From assembly GCA_037178625.1 (NCBI GenBank), contig CM074135.1:2234001-2298000 (forward strand): a stretch of DNA of 64,000 bases, given 5' to 3'. The translations under genes and the position numbers were made by a program. The DNA comes from Skeletonema tropicum. Taxonomy: Eukaryota > Bacillariophyta > Thalassiosirophyceae > Thalassiosirales > Thalassiosiraceae. The notes under the pieces are model-generated. The model ran no database searches and was not told the origin of the DNA. It was given only the letters and a program-made list of their open reading frames with translations. Below are positions 1-10,657 of the stretch, piece by piece; within the stretch, counting starts at the first letter, position 1; each line of letters starts with the position of its first letter.

Positions 1-28
1 CTCGCCCAAGTTTGTTTTACTTTGACCA

Positions 29-1244
29 TTACTCTGGATCCAATGCAACCGACGCCATGACCACCGCAACTCCTACTAACATCAAACCCAAACCCCACTT
101 CTGTTTCGTCTGAGCTTCATGAGGGGCATCCTTCCATTCACCAAGATAAATCGATAGTATCATCCCCCATGCCACAGTAGTCATCATTAGAATGGGCCAA
201 GCCACTGCAGCAGCAATGTTGGGCGGCAATAAGAGATTGGCAGCCACGCCATATAAATTGATATGTCCTATCCAAGGCAAGCATGCTGCAAAGAAGATTT
301 TGAAATGTCGTGAGACAGGACAGAGCCATAGATGATTGATGGTAACATCCCTTGCCTGAAAGAAGGCATACATTATATTGGGAATTGTTGACAAGGGAAT
401 AACAAAGAGCCAAATGATGGCTGTGTAACCGGACTCTGGTGTGCTTCCTGGACCATCGGAACTTGAGGCAATGTTAATGAGTTCACCGCCGAAGACAAAT
501 GCAAATTGAAGTGTTGAAGAGAGTCCCGCCGCTAATGCACAGACCACAATCTTTGTAAACACAGAATGAGGCACAGGAGGAGCTTCTTCCTCAGTCTTCT
601 CCTCGTTCTTGTTGACTGCACCAGCATCTCCTCCTTCTTCATCTCCTCCTGCCGCAGCCATCTCATCATTTTCTTCTTCAACATGCTTAGTGTTCTCCAA
701 ACTCTCCCGATAGCGTCTACTCAATTCAATCTCTCGGTGATTTCTCAGCTGAAGACTTTTCATACTCAAGATCAAACCAAAGGCTGCAACCACGAGTCCA
801 GCTATAATGACTCCACCGCTGGGTGTGGCAATTTCATTGTTTAAGGCGAGTGGCAGCAATGTACCAAGTATCATAATAATTCCAATGGTCCTACGCCAGC
901 AATTCGACAAGCCTCTCCAAACAGAGTGATACCCATCCCCATTAATATGCCAAAGACACTCACAAGAGCAACTGATTTGGTAGCGCTGTAGCTACAATCC
1001 ATGACACACGAGCTGGCCCTCCGGCCCAGAACAGACATAAGATGATGTTGGCAGTGGCTGCGTAGAACTGAAACAAGACCCAAGCATGATGATGGCACAA
1101 GTCAAACTTCTTGTTCGCCACATCATCACCTTTACCAACAGCTAGGTTGGCTGCCGGACTAAAGGCTGCATTCCATGATCCGTTGAGTATGCCCGCGATG
1201 ACTGGGATGACGAGACCGCCGGCAATTTCTCCTGGTGTGCTCAT
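29..1244 (-). CDS. RhaT-like sugar:proton symporter (DMT superfamily), frame-disrupted
   Basis: Several hydrophobic segments separated by short loops resemble the L-rhamnose:proton symporter family: an N-terminal NGSWNAAF segment, a later IGIIMILGT segment, and a C-terminal half ending in two membrane helices. A roughly 40-residue acidic loop near the middle is not typical. Coding potential runs through three frames. One frame covers 964-1244; a second covers about 895-1000 and encodes FGILMGMGITLFGEA, which resembles the third helix of RhaT; a third covers 29-890. Removing 891-963 as a 73-nt GTGAGT...GTAG intron joins the outer frames exactly and gives 380 residues, but deletes that helix. 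Alternatively, two single-base deletions (real or from sequencing) broke a roughly 405-residue gene. Diverges from the epimerase at 1963. Family call fairly sure; intactness unsure. Confidence 0.6.
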
Positions 1245-1962
1245 AGCGATCTCGTAAGTATGTGGATCTTAATTAGAAGTATGGGTTATCACCAAGCTCT
1301 CCTCGTTTGGACCTGATTGATAGGTGATTTGGGTATGTAGTACTGCGCTAGGGCTGAGGTATGTATGCTTTGACATTCAAAGTATTACCCTCAGTAGTAC
1401 GAAACCAGTGATCCAATGACAGTTTTATTCACTTTTCGCGCGATGTAAGTAGTGTTGTATTGCCCTCAATTCAAAAATGACCACCGGGCACAGTCGAGGC
1501 TCGTCCACCTTCCCCGGAAATCGAAGGGGCTACTGCTATATGTATGTACTGGTCTGTGGCGGAGGTCAGAAAGAGTGACTCGAAGCGAATCGAACTTCCG
1601 TCGGTGCGAGTTGAAGAATGTTACTTTGCTTCTTGTATCGTATTCCCTCAGGAACATTGTACATTGTGCCGTGCCACCTTCACCTGAAAGTCCATTCAAG
1701 GAGACTGGTCTGTGAGGTCCAGTAAATAGTTAGATTTAGATGTCGCAGAAAGAAGAAAGAGTAGACTCAAATCACTTCGTCATACTTCCGCCGCGAACTG
1801 CGGCGTTTATGTTACATTTCATTCCCTACCATACCTCTATCGAAGAAGGCTTTCACTTTCAATGAGATAGAGTAGATTATTTTAGTTACTACTTGCTACC
1901 TGCTACACTTGATTTTGGGCCTTCTTGTCCAATCCCTTCTTGACTTCGTCCTCATCTTTACC
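1245..1962. other. Divergent intergenic region (718 bp)
   Basis: Lies between the RhaT-like gene (leftward) and the epimerase gene (rightward) and must hold both promoters. Short open frames here have no recognisable motif and overlap each other on opposite strands. No tRNA, repeat or named promoter element was recognised. Confidence 0.5.
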
Positions 1963-3126
1963 ATGTCACCATCTGCACCAGTTTCATACAACACTGGAAA
2001 ACCCAACTTCACCGAAGAATACTGCGAATGCGTCCTCGTCACCGGCGGCGTCGGCTTCATCGGATCACACTGCGCTGAACAACTGTTACGTGAAGGTATC
2101 CCGGTAGTAGTCTATGACATCTTCAACAGCGAAACAACTGCAAAGTCGGAAAAACAAGATAATGCCAATATTCTGCGTCAAACTGCTAGTGAGTTTGCAA
2201 ATCTCGGTGCATCTGTCCATATCATCAATGGTGATATCAACGACAAGGAGAAGCTGCGTGCAACAATTCAAGACTTCGGTGTAACGGCTTGTATCCATGC
2301 AGCGGGGATGGTGGAAGATCGTCGTTCTGTCCAGTATCCTGAGCAATACATAGAAGTAAACATTCGGGGTACAACCACTCTTTTGGCTGCATTAGGCGAA
2401 TGCGGCGTGAAGATGGTAGTTCAGGCCTCTACTCGAAGTGTTTACGGTGAGGTAAAGGATAACGATACGTATCTTGATGAGAAGTCTGAACGACGCCCCG
2501 TGAACCCCTACGGTGCTGCCAAAGTGGGCTCAGATGCCATGGCACATTGTTATCACCACTTGTACAAAATGAACGTTACCTTGATCCGTATCTTCTCAGC
2601 ATACGGGCCACGTGGACGACCTGACATGATCCCTCGCATTCTCATCCACAGTGTAGTCGATGGCAAACCAATTAAGAAGTTTGGCGATGGAACGGCCACA
2701 CGCACGTGGACGTACATTTCTGATTTGGTCACTGCATTCTTAACTGCATTACGTCATCCAATGGGATTTGCCGAGTTCAACGTGGGTGCACCAAACTCCA
2801 TGACATTGAATGATATGATTGCTTGTGCTGAGAAGGTTACTGGTGAAAAGGCACTTATTGAACAGTATCCAGTCCCACCTGGAGATGCATATACGGTCGG
2901 ACATCCCAACTGTGATTTGATTAAGGAAACGTTGGGAGTGGTACCTTCTATTGGAGTTGAGGAAGGAATGCGTCTAACCTACGAGGATTACATCAAGAAC
3001 AAGGAGAAGTATAATAAGGGCAAGTCTGATTTGGGCGGATTTAATTGCTCTCGTGTCTTGAATGAACAGGTAGTCGGGGTCTCTACTGTGGCAGAGGAAG
3101 ACAGCGAAGAAAAGAAATGTGACTAG
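1963..3126 (+). CDS. NAD-dependent nucleotide-sugar epimerase (extended SDR)
   Basis: A 387-residue extended short-chain dehydrogenase of the UDP-glucose/UDP-glucuronate 4-epimerase type. Visible motifs are the NAD-binding TGGVGFIGSH (about residues 27-36), the STRSVYG strand carrying the active-site Ser/Thr, the catalytic pair Tyr183 and Lys187 in YGAAK, the SAYGPRGRPDM substrate loop, and the C-terminal RTWTYISD segment common to these enzymes. The frame is open upstream only through TTG at 1909, so the ATG at 1963 is taken as the start. The family interconverts sugar nucleotides for glycan synthesis; the exact substrate cannot be read from sequence. The last 30 or so residues are acidic and unlike the core. 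The neighbouring divergent gene looks like a sugar transporter. Confidence 0.85.
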   Translation: MSPSAPVSYNTGKPNFTEEYCECVLVTGGVGFIGSHCAEQLLREGIPVVVYDIFNSETTAKSEKQDNANILRQTASEFANLGASVHIINGDINDKEKLRATIQDFGVTACIHAAGMVEDRRSVQYPEQYIEVNIRGTTTLLAALGECGVKMVVQASTRSVYGEVKDNDTYLDEKSERRPVNPYGAAKVGSDAMAHCYHHLYKMNVTLIRIFSAYGPRGRPDMIPRILIHSVVDGKPIKKFGDGTATRTWTYISDLVTAFLTALRHPMGFAEFNVGAPNSMTLNDMIACAEKVTGEKALIEQYPVPPGDAYTVGHPNCDLIKETLGVVPSIGVEEGMRLTYEDYIKNKEKYNKGKSDLGGFNCSRVLNEQVVGVSTVAEEDSEEKKCD

Positions 3127-3247
3127 AGTGAGGATGCGTATTCACCAGCATCTCTGTTATGAGTCACCGATGTATGATCAATAGGACAGGAGAGTTAAAT
3201 TCATGTATTTGTATAGATAAAAGACCTTCTTGTATGATTGGTGGAGC

Positions 3248-6200
3248 TTAGAATTTAGCCTGCTTCTTCTCGTCATTCCTCCCCCTAAATAGTACAACTC
3301 CAACGACTCCAACTACTGTGGCAGCTGCAGCAGCGTATTGCAGCGTCCGATATCTTCCCATAAATCCCAGTAACCTAGTCCCGGTGCGTTGGTAATTCGA
3401 ATGGGGTTCATAGGCAATGAGTGACTTGCGTTTCTCCATTAAGCTGTCCATCGAGGAAACGTAGATCTTAGATGGAGTGGGAGGTGGAACTTCTTTCAGA
3501 GGGAATGTTCGACCGTAGACATGTGTGAGAATCCTTGAGCGAGATTCTCTCTTCATTATTAGAGAGTCGTATACGTCAAGAATCATATTCCTGTCTAACT
3601 TGCGCAATGCGGCAGCCACCACCTCTGCATTATCGAACGGGATATCATCGAGGGATGACTCATTGTCAGTATACAGAGTCTCTGGTGCATATCTTCTGAT
3701 CTTACCAAATTGGTTATTGGCCTCGGTGCCAAGTTTTCGAATCGGTTTTGTAAGTTCCTTCGCCAGTGATTCAGCGTAATCTTGAATCTCTGCGGATGGC
3801 ATATCTTCCAGCTTTGAGCGAAAATTCAAGAGGAAATCGTCAATCCTTGCGGCGACATCTTTTGGCTCAACCTTACGGCTGAGGACATAAACCGTCAAAG
3901 AATCAATAGAAGTCGTCAGAGGAGTGGCATTTGTTGAGTAACTCATGTCATAATACGAACTAACAATGTATCCAAGCTGTTGCTTCGTCCTAAGCTCGTT
4001 GAAACAAGGCTCACGAATTATTTTCGAGATCAAGCGAACACAAGCACTCCGCTCTAAGGTCGCTTCTGATGAAAGAGATTTGCCTTTGAAGCCTTCGTGT
4101 TGAGATTGGTATGTAACAACAACTGCACCATTCTCCTCCTTGGGATTCTTTGATTCGAAATGCAGTTCAATGTCCTCTCCCGGTGGGAGTCTTCTCTCCA
4201 AAGGACCTGTGATAAACGTATATAAAACAGAGGTTGAGTCGAAATGAACCACAAATGGAATAGAAAAATCTGTTGCAATACTCACCTGAACTCCAAGATT
4301 CGCCGATACAGTTCTCGATATTTTCTTCTCGCGATACCAGCGAACGAGTTGCATCGATAACATCTGTTGCGTCAGAAAAGAATGATCTCGCTTGCTTCTC
4401 TGAAACATTACCATTGTAGAGCACTTCAAGTGACAGGTCATTGTCAGCCCAGATCATAGCGTGATGTTTCTCAATGTCCCTCAAAGTAATCGCTCTAGCA
4501 ATTTCAAGATTCTCCTCGACTCCATTGCCCTTGTAATTCAAAAGCAAGTTTCGATAGTAGATGGCAAGAGAATCAGCTCTCCTGGATTCAAAGAAAGAAG
4601 ACAATCCCCTTATGCTTTTATCTTTGGCAGTGGTAAAGTGCCTTTCTTCCAAGAAACTTGGTGACGTCAATGCTTTCAACAGCTTCAAGGCAAGATCGGG
4701 CAAACGATCTGAATATCCATGACAAGTTAATGTGAAACCAAACGAAGTTTTCGACAACGACCAACCCAATCCAGCCAGATACGCATCATACGTATCTATA
4801 GCTAATGCATCGGCAAAGATGCTTTTGAGGAACTCTGATTGCAATGACGTTTTGGTATCATATTCCCAAACAGATTGATCACTTTCATTTGACTGGAGCT
4901 TGCTTTCTGATGCACGGGTGCGGATTAGAACGGTCAAATATGCCTTTGGCAAGGCGTAGCGTTCATCTAACTTCCACCAAAGACGACCCGAGGGTTCATT
5001 GACAATTAAATTTGGAGGAGACACGGGAAGTTCGATTCTTTGGACTTTTGCCTCCTCGGGCAAGTCCTCACAAAGGTCCAAAGATCTTGGTATATACCGA
5101 TTCGGTTCTGGCAAGTGGATCAATTCCATCTCCTTTGCACTGATTCCTTCCTTCCAAAGCTTCACGTCACTTTCATCCAATGGAGACACAAAGTACTCTA
5201 CACCGTACCATTTCTCTACCTGTCTCCCAAACGCAAAATCATTTGTAGCAACCGGACATGTTGTTTTGTCTCCGTACGAAGCTTCCATTTCTTCCCAGGC
5301 CCCCTCACTGCATCGTTCAATGAAACAATTACTAGGCACAATTTGCTGACAAAACTCAAGCAATCCTGAGAGTGGAAGAGAATCCCTCGTTTCATTCAAC
5401 AGGCTACCGGCAGAAAGACAGTTGGTAGTGCCATACTTCGTTATGCTCTGTGATGCACTCTGTGCAAAGCTATATACATGTCCAGGACTAGTTTGATGGA
5501 ATTGCATGCGATCGAGTTTTCCAACTTCCTCCCAAATACGGTACAGGTCATTTTTTCCAGTCTCCTCGGCTGCAGTACATAACATCTTTGCGTACGCAAA
5601 AATGTACTTGACAACATCTTTCCAATGCTCCTCTCCCTCCTTTGTCAAACTGATCGTAATTTGAAACAAATTCTGGTCGGGGGCACTGATTCGAGGACCC
5701 GAACTAAGACTTGTAATCCATCCAGCATTTTGGTACAATGCAAACGGACTTCCTTTCCCCTCATGACCGAACAGATGAGACATCAGATGTGATGGAGAAC
5801 GATCAGGTTCAGTATACGATGGAGGGATGGGAAATAGAAGAACCACCTTTCGGACATTTTGGAGAGGTTTGGTTGTCACCACGACAGGCCACTTCCCCCC
5901 CTGGAGTTCTGGTCTAAATGCAGATTGATGTACGACATTTTTCGCGGCATCAATTGGTACGGGGGGAGCATCTGTTGCGGCCTCTTCAATCATTTGTGCA
6001 GCTAGTTGTTCCATCTTTTGCCACTTCTCTTTCTTTTCTGCAGTGATGTCATTGTCGTAATCATCATCTGTTACATCATCGACATCATGATCATTATTTG
6101 AAGAACGATCTGCAATCATTCCAAATCGAGGGACTACCCACTTTTCCAACTCATCCAGTGTCTGTGGCCCCACCACTACAACGGTCATGTTATCAGGCCG

Positions 6201-6962
6201 ATAGTGATGTCTATGAAATGCCAATAATGCAATCCGCACGAATTCTGCCATATCGGCATCATCACATTTTCCATCAATGCTGCAGACCATATCTTTCAAT
6301 GGATGATCATCAGACTCCTTTTTGGTGTCACCATCATCCTTCTTTTCATCTCCCCCCTCGTCATTATCTTCTTCAACACATGCAGGCAAAGTAATTCGAT
6401 TCCCCGTCGAAAACTTGGAATAATGATGCTTTTTATCCGCCAGAGCCTTCAACACCTGCAGCCTCCGCCGTCCATCACTTACTAAATTTTTACTATTTTC
6501 ACTATCCACCGCCTGAACTTCCCTAGCCGTGCCACTTCGAGTGAACAGCGGGCTGATGAAGAAGTTACTAAATATATCTAGCGCCTGCTCACCAAACTCG
6601 GCAAGAATATCGAATTGATAGGTGGTGTGAGACATGGATGTGGAGGCGTTGGATTTGCCCCCATGTTGTGCGAGGAAATGTTTGTATTCATTTTCTTCGG
6701 GGTAGCGTTTCGATCCGAGGAAGCACATGTGCTCAGTGAAGTGTGCGAGACCGGGGAGGGAGCGGGGGTCACAGGACGCTCCGGCGGTGACGCTTACGGC
6801 GGCGGCGAAGTGTTTGGATTGGACATCTTGGGTGAGGAGGGCCGTTACACCGTTTTGGAGACGGAGTGCTTCGTAGTTTCGGTAGTCGGCGTTGCCCTGG
6901 ACTGGGGGTGGTAAGTAGGTCACCGTATGCGCCGCCTCCTTTGATTCTTCTTCGGTGGTCAT
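3248..6962 (-). CDS. Insulysin-like M16 zinc metalloprotease, C-terminally membrane-anchored
   Basis: Two exons, 4286-6962 and 3206 bases lower bound aside 3248-4206, joined across a 79-nt intron (4207-4285; GTGAGT...CACAG) that restores one frame of 1,211 residues. The inverted zinc motif HFTEH (His74, Glu77, His78) and the downstream third ligand Glu155 in AVDSENSKNL match insulin-degrading enzyme and other M16A peptidases, which degrade short peptides inside a clamshell chamber. The protein is longer than the usual roughly 1,000 residues because of acidic insertions around residues 200-330. The C-terminus departs from the family: a hydrophobic Ala/Val/Gly-rich stretch (about 1180-1200) followed by a short basic tail ending AKF, which would act as a tail anchor. 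The start at 6962 is the first ATG. Family call strong; membrane anchoring is inference. Confidence 0.88.
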
Positions 6963-7282
6963 GCTTGTTATTAACAGGGGATCTGCTTCTTATCTCTATA
7001 TAGCCCTCAATTAGCCGCGTGACATTGCCATTTATTGATCGATGGTCAATGGTTGTTGTTCACTGATGTTGGCATTGAGGGTAAATAAAAAATAAATGAC
7101 ATTGTGACAGGAAAGCAAAATAACTCTAACGCCTCATCAAACGCGCAAACGAAAGTAGTGACAAGCAAGACAAACTTACTACTTACCATACAACCACTTC
7201 GACTACTACAATCATATCAAATCACTTAGGCAGGAGCGACTACTGCTCTAATCAGTGTTACTTTAACTTCATGGTTCTCTCT
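6963..7282. other. Intergenic region (320 bp)
   Basis: Holds the presumed promoter of the M16 protease and the 3' flank of the MORN-motif gene, both on the minus strand. Short direct CACTACTT-like stretches only; nothing else recognised. Confidence 0.4.
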
Positions 7283-9700
7283 CTAGCAAGGATAAATAGA
7301 TGGTTCAGGCTTCTTTCTGGATGGCTCCGACGAGCTTCGTCTCCTCTGTTGTCGATGACGATGTCGATGCCGTGAAGGACTTTTCTTCTGACCAACCTCA
7401 ACCGCCTGATCACGATCATGCCATCTTTGAACTTGAATGCGACGTATATTTTTCACCCAGGCATCTCTACGGAATCTCTTTGTCCTACCAACCTCATCAA
7501 CCACAAATCTTATACTATCATCTGTCCTGTCACTGATGATGCTGTAAGTCCATTGGTCATTTGACCGTCTCACAAAGGCAAAATCTAATGCCTTCAAGCG
7601 GGAGATACCTTCCATAGCCTCGTCTGGATCTTCTTTCTTCATGTCATGTCGTGATCGAGCAGTCATCCCAAGGTCGTAGTCCGGATGAATTTGATTGCTC
7701 TCTTTCTCGGTTACAACAGCAGCATGCTTTTTCTTTCTCTGACTGGTATCTGCTGAGTGATCATTTCTTTCAGGAGAGGGAGCGCCATTACACCAATGGC
7801 AATCAAGGACCAAGCCATTCTCGTAAACCAAGACGCCTCTTCCATGAGGTTGTGTCTTTAAATTGACTTCCCCCGTATAGTGACCTACCATACCACGGCG
7901 ATCTACCCACTTGAGACAGATGACTTTTGTTGTTTGCTTGGATAATGAGTTCAGGGAAGAAGAAGAGCGAGAGGGTTGTTTGTCCCCCTTCTCGTGCTTC
8001 TTTAATGAGTGTCCTATGCCCCTTGGCTTCGACCCAAACAGAACCGAATCCATCCTTCTTTCCTCTTCCTCCATTTCAGCCAACAAGTCATCAAATGCAT
8101 CGAACGACTTAGCACTTTCCCTCATGTTACCATGAACCCGCTTAGACCTCGATTCCGAGAAATTAATCCCCTCCTTCTGATTATTAGTAATATCACTCGT
8201 CTTTGCTTTATGCAATTCAAGGCTGGCTTCTTCCAATGACTTTAAAAATCTGTCTGCATCATCATACGAGTTGTTCCTTGAACGCCGCATCTCTGGAGAA
8301 GTATGGGCCGCTGGTTTGCTCTGAAAAGTGTCATGCAATGCCCTTGTATGCACCGCAGCCTTTTTCTTTTGAAGGCGATGAACTCGTGCTTTTTCACTTG
8401 CGTCTGATCTCGTCTTTCGGGACGCAAACGGATTCTGATTCTTCTCCTCAACATCGAAGATGTCATCAAAGATTTCATCATCATCGCCATTGTACATGTC
8501 TTTCATCATGTCGAAGATGTTACCCATGGATGATGTCAGTCTGCTTGGCGGTTTCGCTTGGTTTGTGTTAGACCTCGTTTCGGTGTCATTTTGTGCCGAG
8601 AACACATCACCATGATTGAAGGTCATCTTGTATAGTTCATCCAATTCTATGAGGTCATCGAGATAGTCATCTGCAGTAATGTCGTCATCATCAGCTGAAA
8701 TTGTATGTGAATCTTTCACTTTCAAAATCGGCTGCGGGTTAGAGGGTGTTGCCGCAGAGTTTGATGTCTTGGTGCTTGATGTCATGGTAGGATCAATTCG
8801 ATGCCTTGATGCCTTGGGGGCTGTTGTCGTCCTTGTAGAATCAATTCGATGTTTTGAATTATTCCTTCCTGGATCCCCGCCTCCGACACAACAACTCTTC
8901 TTTCCCCCGACATGCTCAGAGACATGTTTATTAAGATCGTGGAAGTCACTGGGAGAGTCGTCGCATCCAAATGTTTTCTCTATCATCTCGTTCCAATCTG
9001 ACAAATTGCTGACGAAACTTAGATCGTCATCGCTGTCAGAAGTGTATCTGGAGACCGAGCTGCCCCGTTTACTCTTTCCTTCCGATTGCTTTGTCAGAAT
9101 TGTCTTAATCTTGAATGTTTCGCCACCATTGATCTCTTCTTGTTTGGTGCTGCTCCTAGCCAGTTCGTTCAGACACTCTGATAAGTTATCAATAGATGAG
9201 GATCGACTAATGTTGTCACTCTGGTCCCCACTTGCTGACACGTGGAGATTTCGACGCATGAATTTCTTCTGCTGCTTATTTCTGCTGCTCTTTTTAGAAC
9301 CATGTCTACTGTCATGATCGCTCATTTTGGTTGGAACTGACACAGTAGCTGCATCTTGAAGAAAGGCGGCCATAAAAGCAGATGCATTTTGTCGCTGCAG
9401 CTGATGTTCCTGTCCTTTATGGTTATCATGTTCTTCACTATAACGAGGATGTGGCTTGCTAGAGGAGCTTCGTTCTTTTAGAGAAGAACGAAAGGGAGGC
9501 TGACAATCGCGTGTTATGTCGAATAATGTCGGTGTCTTATCCACTGTGGCTGGGGAGGCTTGATGGTGATGGTGATCATTTAGCCACTCTCTCATATCAC
9601 GACGACGAGTCGAAATAACGCTTCCATGAACTCCTCCCTCCTTCTCTTCACCACTACCCTGCGAAGGTGGCGAGTAAGGGAATGCCGTAGCTGCTTTCAT
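7283..9700 (-). CDS. MORN-motif protein with long disordered N-terminus
   Basis: An 805-residue intronless frame starting at the ATG ending at 9700. Most of the first 580 residues are low-complexity, rich in Ser, Asp, Lys and His, and look disordered. At about residues 600-650 there is one MORN-like unit (GHYTGEV...GRGVLVYENG), a motif linked to membrane-lipid or protein contacts. It is followed by a compact region near 690-760 (LDFAFVRRSNDQWTYSI through KRFRRDAWVKNIRR) that looks folded but is not one I recognise. The tail is strongly basic, with Arg/His/Ser runs. Codon-scale organisation is convincing because the antisense frames are the fragmentary ones. Specific function unknown. Confidence 0.75.
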   Translation of the reverse strand: MKAATAFPYSPPSQGSGEEKEGGVHGSVISTRRRDMREWLNDHHHHQASPATVDKTPTLFDITRDCQPPFRSSLKERSSSSKPHPRYSEEHDNHKGQEHQLQRQNASAFMAAFLQDAATVSVPTKMSDHDSRHGSKKSSRNKQQKKFMRRNLHVSASGDQSDNISRSSSIDNLSECLNELARSSTKQEEINGGETFKIKTILTKQSEGKSKRGSSVSRYTSDSDDDLSFVSNLSDWNEMIEKTFGCDDSPSDFHDLNKHVSEHVGGKKSCCVGGGDPGRNNSKHRIDSTRTTTAPKASRHRIDPTMTSSTKTSNSAATPSNPQPILKVKDSHTISADDDDITADDYLDDLIELDELYKMTFNHGDVFSAQNDTETRSNTNQAKPPSRLTSSMGNIFDMMKDMYNGDDDEIFDDIFDVEEKNQNPFASRKTRSDASEKARVHRLQKKKAAVHTRALHDTFQSKPAAHTSPEMRRSRNNSYDDADRFLKSLEEASLELHKAKTSDITNNQKEGINFSESRSKRVHGNMRESAKSFDAFDDLLAEMEEEERRMDSVLFGSKPRGIGHSLKKHEKGDKQPSRSSSSLNSLSKQTTKVICLKWVDRRGMVGHYTGEVNLKTQPHGRGVLVYENGLVLDCHWCNGAPSPERNDHSADTSQRKKKHAAVVTEKESNQIHPDYDLGMTARSRHDMKKEDPDEAMEGISRLKALDFAFVRRSNDQWTYSIISDRTDDSIRFVVDEVGRTKRFRRDAWVKNIRRIQVQRWHDRDQAVEVGQKKSPSRHRHRHRQQRRRSSSEPSRKKPEPSIYPC

Positions 9701-10407
9701 CTATACTCCTGTATCATCAATTCGATGTTTCTTCCTCGCTCATCTGATCTCACAACAACATTGTGCAAGAAGGAGTTGCAAGAAGTACACTGTTATTTTG
9801 CAATCAATTAAAAGCTCTTCTCTCAACCTCTCAAGTAACTGCGAGCAGGTTCTTTGCTTGAAACAGATGGCTGATAGTACTTGATACTTTTGCGAAAAGA
9901 GAATCCCACCTTTTTATTTTACCTTTGCATGCACTTTTCGGAGGGAACTGATTCCGTTGAACTGATCGTGAAATATGTAAAACTTGACACGAAATCACAA
10001 CGGAGTAAAATAAAGTTCAGCACACGCTCACCCATGCTGTATGTGCAATACATAAAATAAGGAGTAGAGAGTGCCGCATCTAGATGGTGTACCTTAAACT
10101 TCAAGCACAGAATGGTCGTTACTGTCAAGTATGTTACCTACTTTAACCACAAGGCCGGTGCACTAACTGGTGGTGAAATAATCTTGACACAAGATCTTCT
10201 CAGGTAAAACACATACTCCTATGCAATTTTTAATACCAGTCAAAATATTCTGCCTTGCTCTACTTATCTCCCCTTCAAACTACTCCTACTGTGTATTTTG
10301 AGGCAGTTCTACTCGTTTATGTTAAACGTAAGGCTTAATTTGAAGTCCAACAAAATGTGTTTCTCCGATAACGGCAGCGTGCAATTCGCGCAAGAGACGG
10401 GCTGGCT

Positions 10408-10476
10408 GTACCTACTTAGTCCCGTCGATAATTTCGACCCTTGCCCCTTGCGGGCTAAGTAATCAGACGTAGGTAC
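10408..10476. repeat. Imperfect inverted repeat
   Basis: GTACCTACTTAGTCCCG at 10408-10424 is complemented by CGGGCTAAGT (10451-10460) and GTAGGTAC (10469-10476), with an 8-nt bulge in the second arm. It could fold in RNA or be the remnant of a very small foldback element. Its position is 3' of the EXO1-like gene. Confidence 0.5.
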
Positions 10477-10523
10477 AATACTTACTTCAAAATTTCTGTT
10501 ACAATATTGTCGTCCACCCCATC

Positions 10524-10548
10524 CCCCAGTGCTCGTTTTTCACTGGGG
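10524..10548. repeat. 8-bp stem, 9-nt loop hairpin
   Basis: CCCCAGTG (10524-10531) pairs with CACTGGGG (10541-10548) around a T-rich loop. A flanking TCGTCC / GGACGA pair (10510-10515 and 10555-10560) could extend the fold. Role unknown. Confidence 0.5.
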
Positions 10549-10657
10549 CTATAAGGACGATAACGAGTTGTTAGGTACAATATTATAAAAAAATCATAAC
10601 TTGCAGTTGATAAAGTTATGTCATGGCATGATATCATTGCGTAGATATTGTCTCAAT

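Larger units (their letters stand above)
9701..10657. other. Intergenic region (957 bp) with small inverted repeats
   Basis: Upstream of the MORN-motif gene and downstream of the EXO1-like gene. No frame here has support. It contains two stem-capable inverted repeats (10408-10476 and 10524-10548) and the short sequence TAGGTACAATA near 10471 and again as TAGGTACAATA near 10572. No tRNA was recognised. Confidence 0.5.

Noticed and set aside
1452..1715. 87-residue frame between the transporter and epimerase genes
   Set aside because: An overlapping antisense frame of similar length exists, neither shows a domain, and the interval is the shared promoter region.
8679..9317. 212-residue plus-strand frame inside the MORN-motif gene
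   Set aside because: It is antisense to a better supported 805-residue frame, has no start context or domain, and its composition mirrors the opposite strand's Ser/Asp-rich coding.
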